A DNA stretch of 64,000 nucleotides. It comes from Hymenobacter volaticus. GTDB lineage: Bacteria > Bacteroidota > Bacteroidia > Cytophagales > Hymenobacteraceae. Within the stretch, counting starts at the first letter, position 1; every line of letters starts with the position of its first letter. Both the position numbers and the translations under genes were made by a program. Of the stretch, positions 56,733 to 64,000 are shown piece by piece. The notes beneath the pieces are model-generated. The model was not told the DNA's origin. It saw only the letters and a program-made list of their open reading frames with translations, and searched no databases. The stretch spans positions 96,592-160,591 of the forward strand of contig NZ_CP095066.1 of the NCBI RefSeq assembly GCF_022921055.1, read 5' to 3'.

Positions 56733-56783
56733 CTATCGGTACCGGTGCCAAGCGAGAGTTTCTCTTGGCACCGGTACCGATAG
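56733..56783. promoter_or_regulatory. Perfect 20-bp inverted repeat upstream of cassette copy 1
   Basis: Arms CTATCGGTACCGGTGCCAAG / CTTGGCACCGGTACCGATAG with an 11-base loop end 21 bases before the cytochrome gene's start. It is absent upstream of copy 2. It may be an operator, a leader hairpin or a terminator of the gene upstream. Confidence 0.6.
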
Positions 56784-57009
56784 GCAAGACCGCGGATGGT
56801 GTGCCTGGGGAGATAAGTAAAGTATGGGAGGTTAGAGTGGCCATGTGCTGACCAGGGCTCGCGCGACGCGGGCTTGGGAGCAGGCACCTAAGCCCAAAGG
56901 GCAACAATAAGTATGTGCAGCCTGCTCTTGTAGCGAAGCGACTCCAAAACTTGACGAAGTGTTAGGTAGCCGAGCGTTAAGGTAAGCTGATCAGGCTGCG
57001 CGCCAGAAG

Positions 57010-57900
57010 TTAAAACTCGGCCACGACCCACGGCTCCCCATTCGTGGTGAGATTATGGCCCTCGGTTTTACCGGGTGTTTGGTTGTCACCAGCGCAGTAA
57101 TACAAGGGCATTCCCTTATAGGTAAGTTGCTTTTGTGTGGAGTTGCCGGTCCCGTCGGTGCGTGTGATAGTGCCGAAGTCGCTGGCTTTTAGATCAGCGA
57201 AAGTGGGCAGGCTGACACTGGAATTGAAGAACACGGGCCAAGCAGTTGCGCAGCTACCGGTGCAGTTGGTTGGCAGCGTGCTCGGGCTTTTGCTGTCTTT
57301 GGCATACGTATAGAGCGTGCGACCTTGCGGATCAATCAAGAAATTCTTGAGGCTGGTTGTGTTCGTGTTCTTATCGAGCAGCGCTTTGGTGCCTACCATC
57401 AAGCTGTAATCTGTGCGGACCACAAACCAATGGTGGCCTAAGTCTTGCCCTAGTGCCTCACCAGGCTTTTCGCGCGTATACTGACCGGTGGTGGTGTTCT
57501 TGATTGCGTAGTAATAAAGCGGCCAGCCTTTGTACGTCGTTTGAAGCTGCCCATTGGGATGGGTGATGGTAGCAAAGTCGCTGGCTTTCAACCCATTTCC
57601 AACGGTCAGCTTGGCATCATAAAAAATGGGCCAAGCATCGAGACAAGGACCGCTGGGGCACATGCTGGTGCCACCCGTATCCAAGGTAAAGTAATAAAGT
57701 GTGTTCCCATCCGCATCAACCAGAAAAGAGCCTAGCGTAGCCGTGGTTGCCAGCTGAACAGTAAGGGGCTCCTGGGGAGTGACCGTGGTTTCTTTTTCGC
57801 CGCAGCTACTAAGGGTTAAGGAAGAGGAAACGAGCAGGGCCGCCGTGCCCAAGAGTAGAAATGGTTTGCGCAAAGCAATGAGGTGTACTAGTTGGTTCAT
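57010..57900 (-). CDS. Lipoprotein with Yx(FWY)xxD repeats (COG4315-like)
   Basis: A protein of 296 residues: lipobox LTLSSC at the end of the signal peptide, then two copies of the secreted repeat (LVDADGNTLYYFTLDTGG and LIDPQGRTLYTYAKDSKS), each with a later WPIFYD/WPVFFN element and a YKGWPLYYYA/YKGMPLYYCA element. Proteins with these repeats are often in redox or electron-transfer loci of unknown mechanism. It lies upstream of copy 1 of the cytochrome cassette on the same strand, with about 300 bases between. Confidence 0.85.
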   Translation of the reverse strand: MNQLVHLIALRKPFLLLGTAALLVSSSLTLSSCGEKETTVTPQEPLTVQLATTATLGSFLVDADGNTLYYFTLDTGGTSMCPSGPCLDAWPIFYDAKLTVGNGLKASDFATITHPNGQLQTTYKGWPLYYYAIKNTTTGQYTREKPGEALGQDLGHHWFVVRTDYSLMVGTKALLDKNTNTTSLKNFLIDPQGRTLYTYAKDSKSPSTLPTNCTGSCATAWPVFFNSSVSLPTFADLKASDFGTITRTDGTGNSTQKQLTYKGMPLYYCAGDNQTPGKTEGHNLTTNGEPWVVAEF

Positions 57901-58364
57901 AAGAACTTACTGATAATAAAATGTAAACAACAGGGGTGAAGAGAGAAGAGCGCGGGGAAATAGTAACGAGCAGATCAAAAAGTCATTTGCGGCGAGCGGC
58001 AGCAGCAGATTTCAACAATAATATCCAACTCTATAAAATGAGGTAAAAGGGATAAATCGGAGGGGTAAAAGCAGGTTAAATATAGCAAGTAATATCAAGG
58101 TAATATTATAATTAATGAATAATAATATTTGTATTAGTTTAGTTAAACTAAATATAACTTAAATGCTTAGTATATGACTTTAATTAGATGCTTCAAAGGT
58201 TCATTTGCGGGCTAGGAAATGAGGCGCCACGATACACTGGTTGTTACAATATGGTCCGCAGCAAGTTGTCAAGCCTTAACAACCAGGGAAATCAGGACCG
58301 TCCAATGCCAACAGCTCGAGTAGGTTACGCAGCAAGTACTTAAAAGGGAAATAAGGAGCAAGAA
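57901..58364. other. Very AT-rich intergenic stretch
   Basis: About 460 bases with strong AT bias around 58050-58200 (TAATATTATAATTAATG). It must hold the promoter of the lipoprotein gene. No clean promoter box was identified. Confidence 0.4.
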
Positions 58365-58683
58365 TGTCTTCGCCGCCCTGCCGCCGCCGCACCTGCCGCA
58401 GACGTTAAAAGCTTTGGGTCGGCAAGTAGAAGTCACCGAAGCCAAATCAATGGCCTTCTTGGAGCAGCACTTTACACTGGAAATGAACGCGTCTATCTCG
58501 ATTTCCATCCTTGGGCGCAAGACGGCGGGTATGCTTGTCCTGTTTGCTTGGTGCCAAGGAGGACAATAAAAAGCTGGCCCTGATGGCCGTCTTTTGCAAG
58601 CTGCTCAAGCAAGCCCTTGCTATAGCTGAATCCGGCGTGGCCCTGAACCTAAGTTTACATCAAAACTTGTTTTGACTGCTTGA
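58365..58683 (+). pseudogene. IS110-family transposase C-terminal remnant
   Basis: Broken frames encode PPHLPQTLKALGRQVEVTEA and ASISISILGRKTAGMLVLFA, then KKLALMAVFCKLLKQALAIA and the end PEPKFTSKLVLTA. These match the C-terminal, helix-hairpin-helix half of IS110/IS116 transposases (the SIPGIGPKTA region). The N-terminal DEDD domain is absent, as are element ends. Confidence 0.6.
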
Positions 58684-58822
58684 CTTTCAGCACCGGGCAA
58701 GCTTGAGTTTTGAATAGGTCAAGAATATACAGTGAAGCTTCTAACCATGGCCTGCCACCCGAGTTTATATAATGCGAGGTCCCACATTAGAAGCCATGTT
58801 GGCGGAATATTATAAGCTATTC

Positions 58823-60085
58823 CTAACTACGCATCTCGAGGGCAAAAAGCTCGGTCAATAGGATTGTCAGCTGTTCGGCTTCGCCTCGCTGGCAGGCGGC
58901 TTTAAGTTGCAAGACAGGTAGTTTTAAAAACTTCTGGGTTAAGGACTTGGTAACCTCATCCAAGCGACGTGCTTCGTCGGGACTAACCTTTTTTTGAAAC
59001 CGCCCGACTTCTTGTTGCCGCAATAACTCGAGCATGCTTTTCAACCTTTGAATGGTAGGGGCTATTTGCATTTCCCGGGTCCAAGCATGCAGGGTAACCA
59101 TGCTCTCCTGAATAATAGCCTGTACGTGCGGTATGGCCGCTAAGCGTTGGGCCAGCGCCTGGGAGGCTTTATGTTGAATAGTATCAATATTGTAGACTGT
59201 TACGCCCGGCGTGCTTTCCAATTCGGGGGCAACGCTGCGTGGTACGGAGAGGTCTATGAAAAGCGTGGGTCGCTCTTGCGGCAGGCTGCCCACCAAGTCT
59301 CGGGTGAAAAACGGGGTGGGCGCGGCAAGTGAAGAAATCACCACATCGGCTGCTTGCAGCCCGTCAGCTATGCGTTCGAAATCCAGCACGTGCAAGCCGT
59401 TCTCGGCGGCCAACAATTCGGCCGTTAGCCGCGTCCGGTTGCAGATGGTCACTTCAGCAAAACGTTTGCTTTTTCCGAAGTGACGGCAAATATCTTTTCC
59501 AATTTCACCGAGTCCAACAATCAGCACGCGTGGTTGAGCCATTGTAGCGGTTAATTCCTGCACCAGTTCCAGCGTGGCATAGGAGGTGGAAGCAGCGCCA
59601 TCGCGGAAAGCCGTTTCTTGCTGTACTCGTTTATTGGCGGCCAAGACGGAGTGCAGCAACCGATGCAGGAATGGACCCGCCGCATCAGCTTCTGCTGAGC
59701 GTTGATAAGCCCGTTTAACTTGGTTGCTGATTTGCATGTCGCCGACCACCTGAGAATCAAGGCCCAAAGCAACTTCGAATAATTGCTGTACAGCTGCTTG
59801 GCTGGAATTTAAAGCCATGAAATAAGACTGCCACCTCGGGCTATCCGCTATCCCCTTGACTTGTCCAAGCGCTTCAATAATGGCGGCGCTTTGGTCTTTC
59901 TCGGCAGCGTAATACACTTCTGTACGGTTGCACGTACTGAGTACCAGCAAATCCGACAAGCCTAGTTCATGCTGCAATTTGTGTAGCAAGCAACTGCACG
60001 ATGCCTCATCTAAGGCCAGTAGCTCCCGTATGCCTAAGGGCGCTTTTTTGTAAGTCAAGCTAACTGCCTTGAATGGATACGTCAT
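58823..60085 (-). CDS. hemA: Glutamyl-tRNA reductase
   Basis: A protein of 420 residues that reduces glutamyl-tRNA(Glu) with NADPH, the first committed step of C5-type heme synthesis. The catalytic Cys52 lies in LSTCNRTEVYY. The NADPH domain has VGLGEIGKDICRHFG and ICNRT; the dimerisation domain follows (QEVGRFQKKVSPDE). Length and layout are complete. It lies downstream of a globin lipoprotein gene, from which a terminator separates it, in a cluster of cytochrome genes. A second hemA may lie elsewhere; this copy may serve the local heme proteins. Confidence 0.93.
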   Translation of the reverse strand: MTYPFKAVSLTYKKAPLGIRELLALDEASCSCLLHKLQHELGLSDLLVLSTCNRTEVYYAAEKDQSAAIIEALGQVKGIADSPRWQSYFMALNSSQAAVQQLFEVALGLDSQVVGDMQISNQVKRAYQRSAEADAAGPFLHRLLHSVLAANKRVQQETAFRDGAASTSYATLELVQELTATMAQPRVLIVGLGEIGKDICRHFGKSKRFAEVTICNRTRLTAELLAAENGLHVLDFERIADGLQAADVVISSLAAPTPFFTRDLVGSLPQERPTLFIDLSVPRSVAPELESTPGVTVYNIDTIQHKASQALAQRLAAIPHVQAIIQESMVTLHAWTREMQIAPTIQRLKSMLELLRQQEVGRFQKKVSPDEARRLDEVTKSLTQKFLKLPVLQLKAACQRGEAEQLTILLTELFALEMRS

Positions 60086-60118
60086 AGTGGATTGCTGATA
60101 CTAAATAAAGAAGAGTAA

Positions 60119-60142
60119 AAAGGCCACCCGCAGGTGGCCTTT
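60119..60142 (-). terminator. Intrinsic terminator after globin gene
   Basis: A 10-bp stem (AAAGGCCACC / GGTGGCCTTT) with a 4-base loop lies 21 bases after the globin stop on the minus strand, and an oligo-T on that strand follows it (TTTTTACTC). It precedes hemA. Confidence 0.8.
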
Positions 60143-60162
60143 CTGTTGGAAAGCAGCTTGCC

Positions 60163-60675
60163 CTAGTGACCGACAACGTCGGCCTTCATAGCATCGATTA
60201 GGGCCGTGAATTCCGCTTTTTCTTTCACGCCAATATTGTTCTTCTGCAATGAGTTGTCGAGCAGCTCGCGCCAGACTTTGTATTCGGCGTCGGTTACTTT
60301 CATGTTGGTATGAGCCGCCAGCATGGTTTGGCCAGTATAAGGCAGCGGCCCCCCGGTAATAGCCGTAAACTGGTCTACTACGTTATTGCGTAGACGGGTC
60401 AAGCGGGTTGGGTCGGTAGGAGCAGCCCCATTCACCCCAGTGATAGCATCAAGCATTGGTTTATGCGAGCGCAGCATCAACGAGTTTGGCGTACCGGTTT
60501 CAGCTCCTACGTTGGCGACCATCTGGTCCGCTACGCCTTCGATGCCCGCTTTACCGCCCATGCGGAGGTAGAGGGAATCCGGGGCTGGAGTATCAGTCGA
60601 AGAGTTGCACGCCGTAGCAAGCAAACCAGCCGTCAGCAGGCCTGCGCTGGCAAGCCAGAGTTGAAGAGTACGCAT
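60163..60675 (-). CDS. Group 1 truncated hemoglobin-like lipoprotein
   Basis: A protein of 170 residues. A lipobox (LLATAC) precedes a globin-like domain: SLYLRMGGKAGIEGVADQMV at the start, FTAITGGPLPYTGQTMLAAH (putative E-helix with distal Tyr/Gln and proximal His nearby) and NMKVTDAEYKVWRELL. Truncated hemoglobins bind O2 or NO. Anchoring to a membrane via lipid is unusual for globins. It is transcribed upstream of hemA and downstream of an HMA-like gene. Confidence 0.85.
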   Translation of the reverse strand: MRTLQLWLASAGLLTAGLLATACNSSTDTPAPDSLYLRMGGKAGIEGVADQMVANVGAETGTPNSLMLRSHKPMLDAITGVNGAAPTDPTRLTRLRNNVVDQFTAITGGPLPYTGQTMLAAHTNMKVTDAEYKVWRELLDNSLQKNNIGVKEKAEFTALIDAMKADVVGH

Positions 60676-60768
60676 GAAGGGTAAAGAGTAAGAAAAGCGA
60701 GAAAAAAGTAAAAAGTAAAAACGGGAAGAAACGCGGAAGGAATCTTGGAGAACTAGTAAGCCAGGGGC

Positions 60769-61191
60769 CTAGGCGTTCACAAAAAAGCGCCGCAGATTGA
60801 GGGAGAAGCGGATACGATCAATCAGCAGTGTATAACCCGGAGGTACTGGGCACTGTCGGATAGCAGGCCGGGGCGAAGGAACAGAATGGGGACTGACTAC
60901 TTCTACCCCTATCCGGCGGACGGCTCGGGCAAGCGTGGCGGGTGTTGCTTGAGCGGGGTGGTAAACGAAAGCCACGCAGTTGGTCCGCCAGCTTACGGCG
61001 CAGGCCTTTACGCCGGACGTCTGCGTGAGTTGCATTTCCAGCGCGTGGGCAGCTGTTGGGCTAGCCAGCGGGGCGAGTTGCCAGACAACGGTGGCAGCAG
61101 GTTCAACGAAGTGGTGCATTTCGGGCGCATTCCAGTTGGCCCAAGTAAGCGTTGCCCCGATGGGCAGCAGGAGCAGAAGCTTGACGCGCAT
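60769..61191 (-). CDS. Secreted protein with heavy-metal-associated-like domain
   Basis: A protein of 140 residues. A signal-like N-terminus (MRVKLLLLLPIGATLTWA) is followed by a ferredoxin-like fold pattern (ALEMQLTQTSGVKACAVSWR; VAFVYHPAQATPATLARAVR) that resembles HMA domains but lacks a clear CxxC. The C-terminal part is unrecognised. It lies between DUF5777 copy 2 and the globin gene on the same strand, probably in the same unit. Confidence 0.6.
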   Translation of the reverse strand: MRVKLLLLLPIGATLTWANWNAPEMHHFVEPAATVVWQLAPLASPTAAHALEMQLTQTSGVKACAVSWRTNCVAFVYHPAQATPATLARAVRRIGVEVVSPHSVPSPRPAIRQCPVPPGYTLLIDRIRFSLNLRRFFVNA

Positions 61192-61222
61192 GAGGCAAGA
61201 AGAGTAGGGGTTGCTGGATAGC

Positions 61223-62149
61223 CTATTTTCGGAAGCCTTGCTTGGGGCGGATAGTGAAGTTGCGGTTCACGTTGAAGCCGAAATACAGGTCCCCGTTGAA
61301 GAAGTTGCCGCGTGTGCCGCTCACGAAGAACTTCTCGATCATGCCCTGCGAGTTGGTTACGTGCAACTGGAACACGTGCCCCCCGGTCTCTAAGTCCACT
61401 CCCAAGGCCAGCGCGTTGCGCACGCCCGTGGGTTTGCCCGCCGGCAGCAGGTAGTAGTACTCGGCGTTGAGCGAGGTGCGTTTGGTGAGCTTCTGGCGGC
61501 CGCCAAAGCCGAGGGCGTACACGTCGTTGTGCTCCTGCGCCGTGGCCACCAGGTTGCTGTGCACCAGCGTGGGCATGAGTTGCAACGACAAATCCGAGCT
61601 GAACTTGCGCGCGATCAGTGCCTGATACGTATAGGCCAGGCGCCGGGGCAAGGTATGCTCGTACGTATCACTGTACTTGAGCGAGTTCAGGGCCGAAGAA
61701 GCAAACAAGGTGACCGAGACCGGCATGGCATGCAAGCCCGTAGTTTGCCGAAGAGCTTTATACTTAAGGAAGCCATCGAACGTCTTTTCCAAGGAACTGC
61801 GTCCCACGCCCGCAGTCAAGCGGTCCGTCAGCCCGTACTCGAAGCCCAGCCGCAGGGTGGCTTGGTCGAGGCCGAAGAAGTTGTAAGCGCCACTGTTGAG
61901 GGTGCCAAAGCGGTGGGAAATCAAGAATACCATCGTGCCCTGGCCGGGCGTCTGCACGGTGTGGCCGCTGATGAGCCGCGTGCTCTTGAAGGTGGCGTCG
62001 ACCAGCTCCGTTTTAGTGGGCTTTGTTTCCTGGCTTTCCAGTTGAGTCAGTAAATCATCTTGCGCACAAGCAGTTCGTGTCCAAGCGAGCCCGGCCAGCA
62101 GCAGCATAAAGCCCCAGCGGCTAGGGGTTGGTTTGTAGAAATGAAGCAT
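61223..62149 (-). CDS. DUF5777 family beta-barrel protein, copy 2
   Basis: A protein of 308 residues. The signal peptide (GFMLLLAGLAWTRTACA) differs from that of copy 1 at 54802, but from DATFKSTRLISGHTV onward the two are almost identical, except for the segment TTGLHAMPV. The outer-membrane barrel role is inferred from the family. It is the last gene of cassette copy 2 and is followed by the HMA-like gene after 31 bases. Confidence 0.82.
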   Translation of the reverse strand: MLHFYKPTPSRWGFMLLLAGLAWTRTACAQDDLLTQLESQETKPTKTELVDATFKSTRLISGHTVQTPGQGTMVFLISHRFGTLNSGAYNFFGLDQATLRLGFEYGLTDRLTAGVGRSSLEKTFDGFLKYKALRQTTGLHAMPVSVTLFASSALNSLKYSDTYEHTLPRRLAYTYQALIARKFSSDLSLQLMPTLVHSNLVATAQEHNDVYALGFGGRQKLTKRTSLNAEYYYLLPAGKPTGVRNALALGVDLETGGHVFQLHVTNSQGMIEKFFVSGTRGNFFNGDLYFGFNVNRNFTIRPKQGFRK

Positions 62150-62166
62150 ATAATCGAAAGGATAAG

Positions 62167-62742
62167 TTACTTGGTAAGACTGAGCTGCGCGATCGGCTCA
62201 CAGGAGAGGGCCAGGCGGATGCCGACAATCTTGGCAATGTTTTCGCGCACGAGCAGCGGGATCTCGATGTTGTAGTCGGCCGGCGCGACGCTGAAGTAGG
62301 CGTGCACCAGCAGGCTGCCTTTCTGCAGCTCCAGCGCCCCGGGGACCTGCACATGCTTGGTGACGCCGTGGATCGTTATGTCGCCTTCCACCGTGACCCG
62401 CTGCGAGCCGCCTTTCTGCAGCGCCTCCATGTTCAGGTCCAGGATGCGACCCGAGAAGGAGGACTTGGGAAAGCGGCCCGACTCCATGTAGTTTTCGTTG
62501 AAGTGCTCCTGCATGAGCGTGCGCTTGAACTGAAACGACTTGATGGGAATCGTAAAGGCCACTTGGTTGCTGTTCAAGTCCACCAGGGCCGCCACTTGCT
62601 CGGTGCGGGCTTCAATGTCTTCCAGGATGCTGGTGGAGAAAAAGGTGACCACTCCGTCGCGGGTAAGGTACTTCTGGGCGTGGGCTTTGGGCACGCACAA
62701 CAGCCACAGCACGAGCAGTGGCCAGCAATAGATGGGTTTCAT
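62167..62742 (-). CDS. YceI family protein, copy 2
   Basis: The 191-residue product is identical to copy 1 at 55748: signal peptide, YceI lipocalin-like domain and C-terminal GIRLALSCEPIAQLSLTK. The nucleotide sequences are also virtually the same, which points to recent duplication or gene conversion. It is transcribed from cytochrome c copy 2 toward DUF5777 copy 2. Confidence 0.87.
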   Translation of the reverse strand: MKPIYCWPLLVLWLLCVPKAHAQKYLTRDGVVTFFSTSILEDIEARTEQVAALVDLNSNQVAFTIPIKSFQFKRTLMQEHFNENYMESGRFPKSSFSGRILDLNMEALQKGGSQRVTVEGDITIHGVTKHVQVPGALELQKGSLLVHAYFSVAPADYNIEIPLLVRENIAKIVGIRLALSCEPIAQLSLTK

Positions 62743-62762
62743 AAAGGGGAGGCTGGCTGCGC

Positions 62763-63134
62763 TTAGTTGTTGAGAGCGCCGGCATCCACCCACTGTTTGA
62801 GCAAGGCGATGTCACAGGCCGAGAGTTTGGCCCCATCCTTGGGCATCTGGGCAAAGCCCGGGGCGTGGCTGACCACGCCCAGCAACTGGCCCGTGCCGGC
62901 GCGGCGCTTGAGTTCGGCGAAGTCTTCCAGGTTCACCCCGCCCGTAACCAGCGTGGAGCTGTGGCAGGTGCGGCAGTTGCGGTCGAGCAAGGGAGAGACG
63001 GCCAGTGAATACGACGCGACGGCCGGGGGCGTACAAGGGGCCTTGGGTGCTAGCTCTTCTGCACTGTCATAACTGCAGCCAGCCACTAGAAGGGTAATCA
63101 GAAACGAAATCCAACAAGTAAAACGATTAATCAT
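62763..63134 (-). CDS. Small c-type cytochrome lipoprotein, copy 2
   Basis: A protein of 123 residues, identical to copy 1 (56344) after its first residues. Heme motif CRTCH and lipobox LLVAGC are intact. The start MINRFTCW uses ATG 63134, where sequence identity with copy 1 ends. Its promoter region is therefore different from that of copy 1, so the copies may be expressed under different conditions. Confidence 0.82.
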   Translation of the reverse strand: MINRFTCWISFLITLLVAGCSYDSAEELAPKAPCTPPAVASYSLAVSPLLDRNCRTCHSSTLVTGGVNLEDFAELKRRAGTGQLLGVVSHAPGFAQMPKDGAKLSACDIALLKQWVDAGALNN

Positions 63135-64000
63135 AGATATTGTAGTAAGAGGTGCCCTGGCAAAACAGCGCAGAGCGAAAGGTGAATCTGACTTACTGGG
63201 CAATTGATTTAAAGGAGTGGATAGCTTAAATCATATTTAATAAAACCTACTGAGCCTCATGTCAGAAGCTATATTATTGCTTATCGATTAGTATGTATAA
63301 ATAGCTATTTACTCGTACGGTTTATTAGTAAAGTATAATTTGCAAGTAATATTATTTAACTATTGCCGGCACATGTAATGGAATGACCGAATAGCTTTGG
63401 GCATGCTAAAGCTCCCTCTAGCTTAGGTTATTGAAAAACAAAGAAACCAGATACAATAATTTTCAATTGCCATTGCAACATTTTGTTGGCAATAAATCAC
63501 CAAAAAACTTGGTACGCATGAGCACGTAGAGGATATTTAGCTAATTCTGCACGCTACTTTTAACAAAGAGAGAAGCTCAAAGAAGACGTACGCACTAGGA
63601 CAATAAGCGGATGTAGGAGGAGGTGGTTTAAACTGAAAATCAACTTTCTTTTTGTGGAAGCGCGGTGGTGACACAAGCCAACGGAGAAATTCTTGAATGG
63701 CTTATTATTATTTTCCAATCATTGATTTACACTTTTCCAACAAGCAGGAACAAGCTGTGTCAACAAGTTGACACGGAGTGGCACAGGCTAGAAAATGCAT
63801 GAGGAATAATCTTCCAACAGCAGTGTAGAAGTATCAAGTACTAACAACCTTTTATAATAATTCTATGCACACTACCTATACTTAGAAGTAGGATGCTTAT
63901 TGTCTCAAACATAGATGCCAGGATTTTTATATACTGACTTTTTCGTTCAACAAGCCTTTTGCGTAGACGAAACCTTTATATACCCCGCCTAATAAAATAC
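63135..64000. other. AT-rich non-coding end of window
   Basis: About 860 bases of low-GC sequence without a supported gene. It should hold the promoter of the cytochrome cassette copy 2. A palindrome lies at 63757-63774. A plus-strand TAGCTTTG (63388) resembles a Bacteroidota -7 box but lacks a correctly spaced -33 element. Confidence 0.4.
63757..63774. promoter_or_regulatory. 18-bp palindrome, candidate operator
   Basis: GTGTCAAC and GTTGACAC are perfectly complementary around a 2-base AA centre, in non-coding AT-rich DNA. The size fits a dimeric repressor site; the regulated gene is not within the window or is the cassette 620 bases away. Confidence 0.45.

Larger units (their letters stand above)
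61223..63129 (-). repeat. 1.9-kb duplicated gene cassette, copy 2
   Basis: Near-identical to 54802-56709, 6.4 kb away in the same orientation. It contains DUF5777, YceI and cytochrome c-like genes and the intergenic sequences between them. Confidence 0.9.

Noticed and set aside
63380..63400. TAGCTTTG as a Bacteroidota -7 promoter box
   Set aside because: No -33 TTG at the expected spacing and no plus-strand gene follows in the window.

Overview
The window looks like chromosomal DNA of an aerobic, GC-rich member of the Bacteroidota, most likely Hymenobacter or a close relative. This is inferred from the gene families (Bacteroidota-type succinate dehydrogenase cytochrome b, DUF5777 beta-barrel proteins, CMD/AhpD-like proteins, a BLUF protein) and from gene starts that mostly lack Shine-Dalgarno sequences. 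No search was run.

Layout. (1) 0-3.3 kb: a membrane Fe-S protein cut by the window edge, an SdhC-like cytochrome b and a type II NADH dehydrogenase. (2) 3.4-20 kb: redox, detoxification and stress genes: AraC regulators, aldo/keto reductase, SDRs, CMD proteins (one in two nearly identical copies), a GAF/sigma-54 regulator, DoxX, GNAT, a fatty acid hydroxylase, azoreductase and a P-type Ca2+-like ATPase. (3) 20-30.2 kb: an accessory island with a tyrosine recombinase beside two strong inverted repeats (one shaped like a dif/Xer core site), two serine recombinases, a low-GC AraC/SDR pair and damaged esterases. (4) 30.2-34.1 kb: a membrane protein and a three-gene unit led by a DUF4209/HEPN-like protein. 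(5) 34.7-50.5 kb: a conflict-system island. A plus-strand operon (small protein, SMC-like ATPase with CxxC pairs and a HEPN-like end, gluzincin peptidase, ComEC-like metallo-beta-lactamase) converges on a minus-strand operon (variant metallo-beta-lactamase and an E2-E1-JAB fusion). A WYL regulator is divergent from the second operon across a palindromic site. It is followed by a third metallo-beta-lactamase, a decayed sacsin/Hsp90-like ATPase and a RING/TerD-like protein. A tRNA-like gene with an enlarged anticodon arm lies at the edge. (6) 50.6-54.8 kb: sparse DNA with BLUF and SUKH genes, an IS3 remnant and a perfect 38-bp hairpin. (7) 54.8-63.1 kb: a minus-strand heme and cytochrome cluster: hemA, a globin lipoprotein, an electrode-type lipoprotein, and two nearly identical copies of a DUF5777-YceI-cytochrome c cassette.

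The island at 34.7-50.5 kb is the best candidate for an undescribed system. It combines ubiquitin-like conjugation and deconjugation domains in one protein with three separate metallo-beta-lactamase hydrolases, a protease, a nuclease-like SMC ATPase and a WYL regulator. No ubiquitin-like modifier is recognisable nearby.

At least seven other genes are broken by apparent single-base losses, several of them in homopolymers. Many may be consensus errors in a long-read assembly rather than true mutations. The sacsin-like gene and one esterase also carry in-frame stops and look genuinely decayed.
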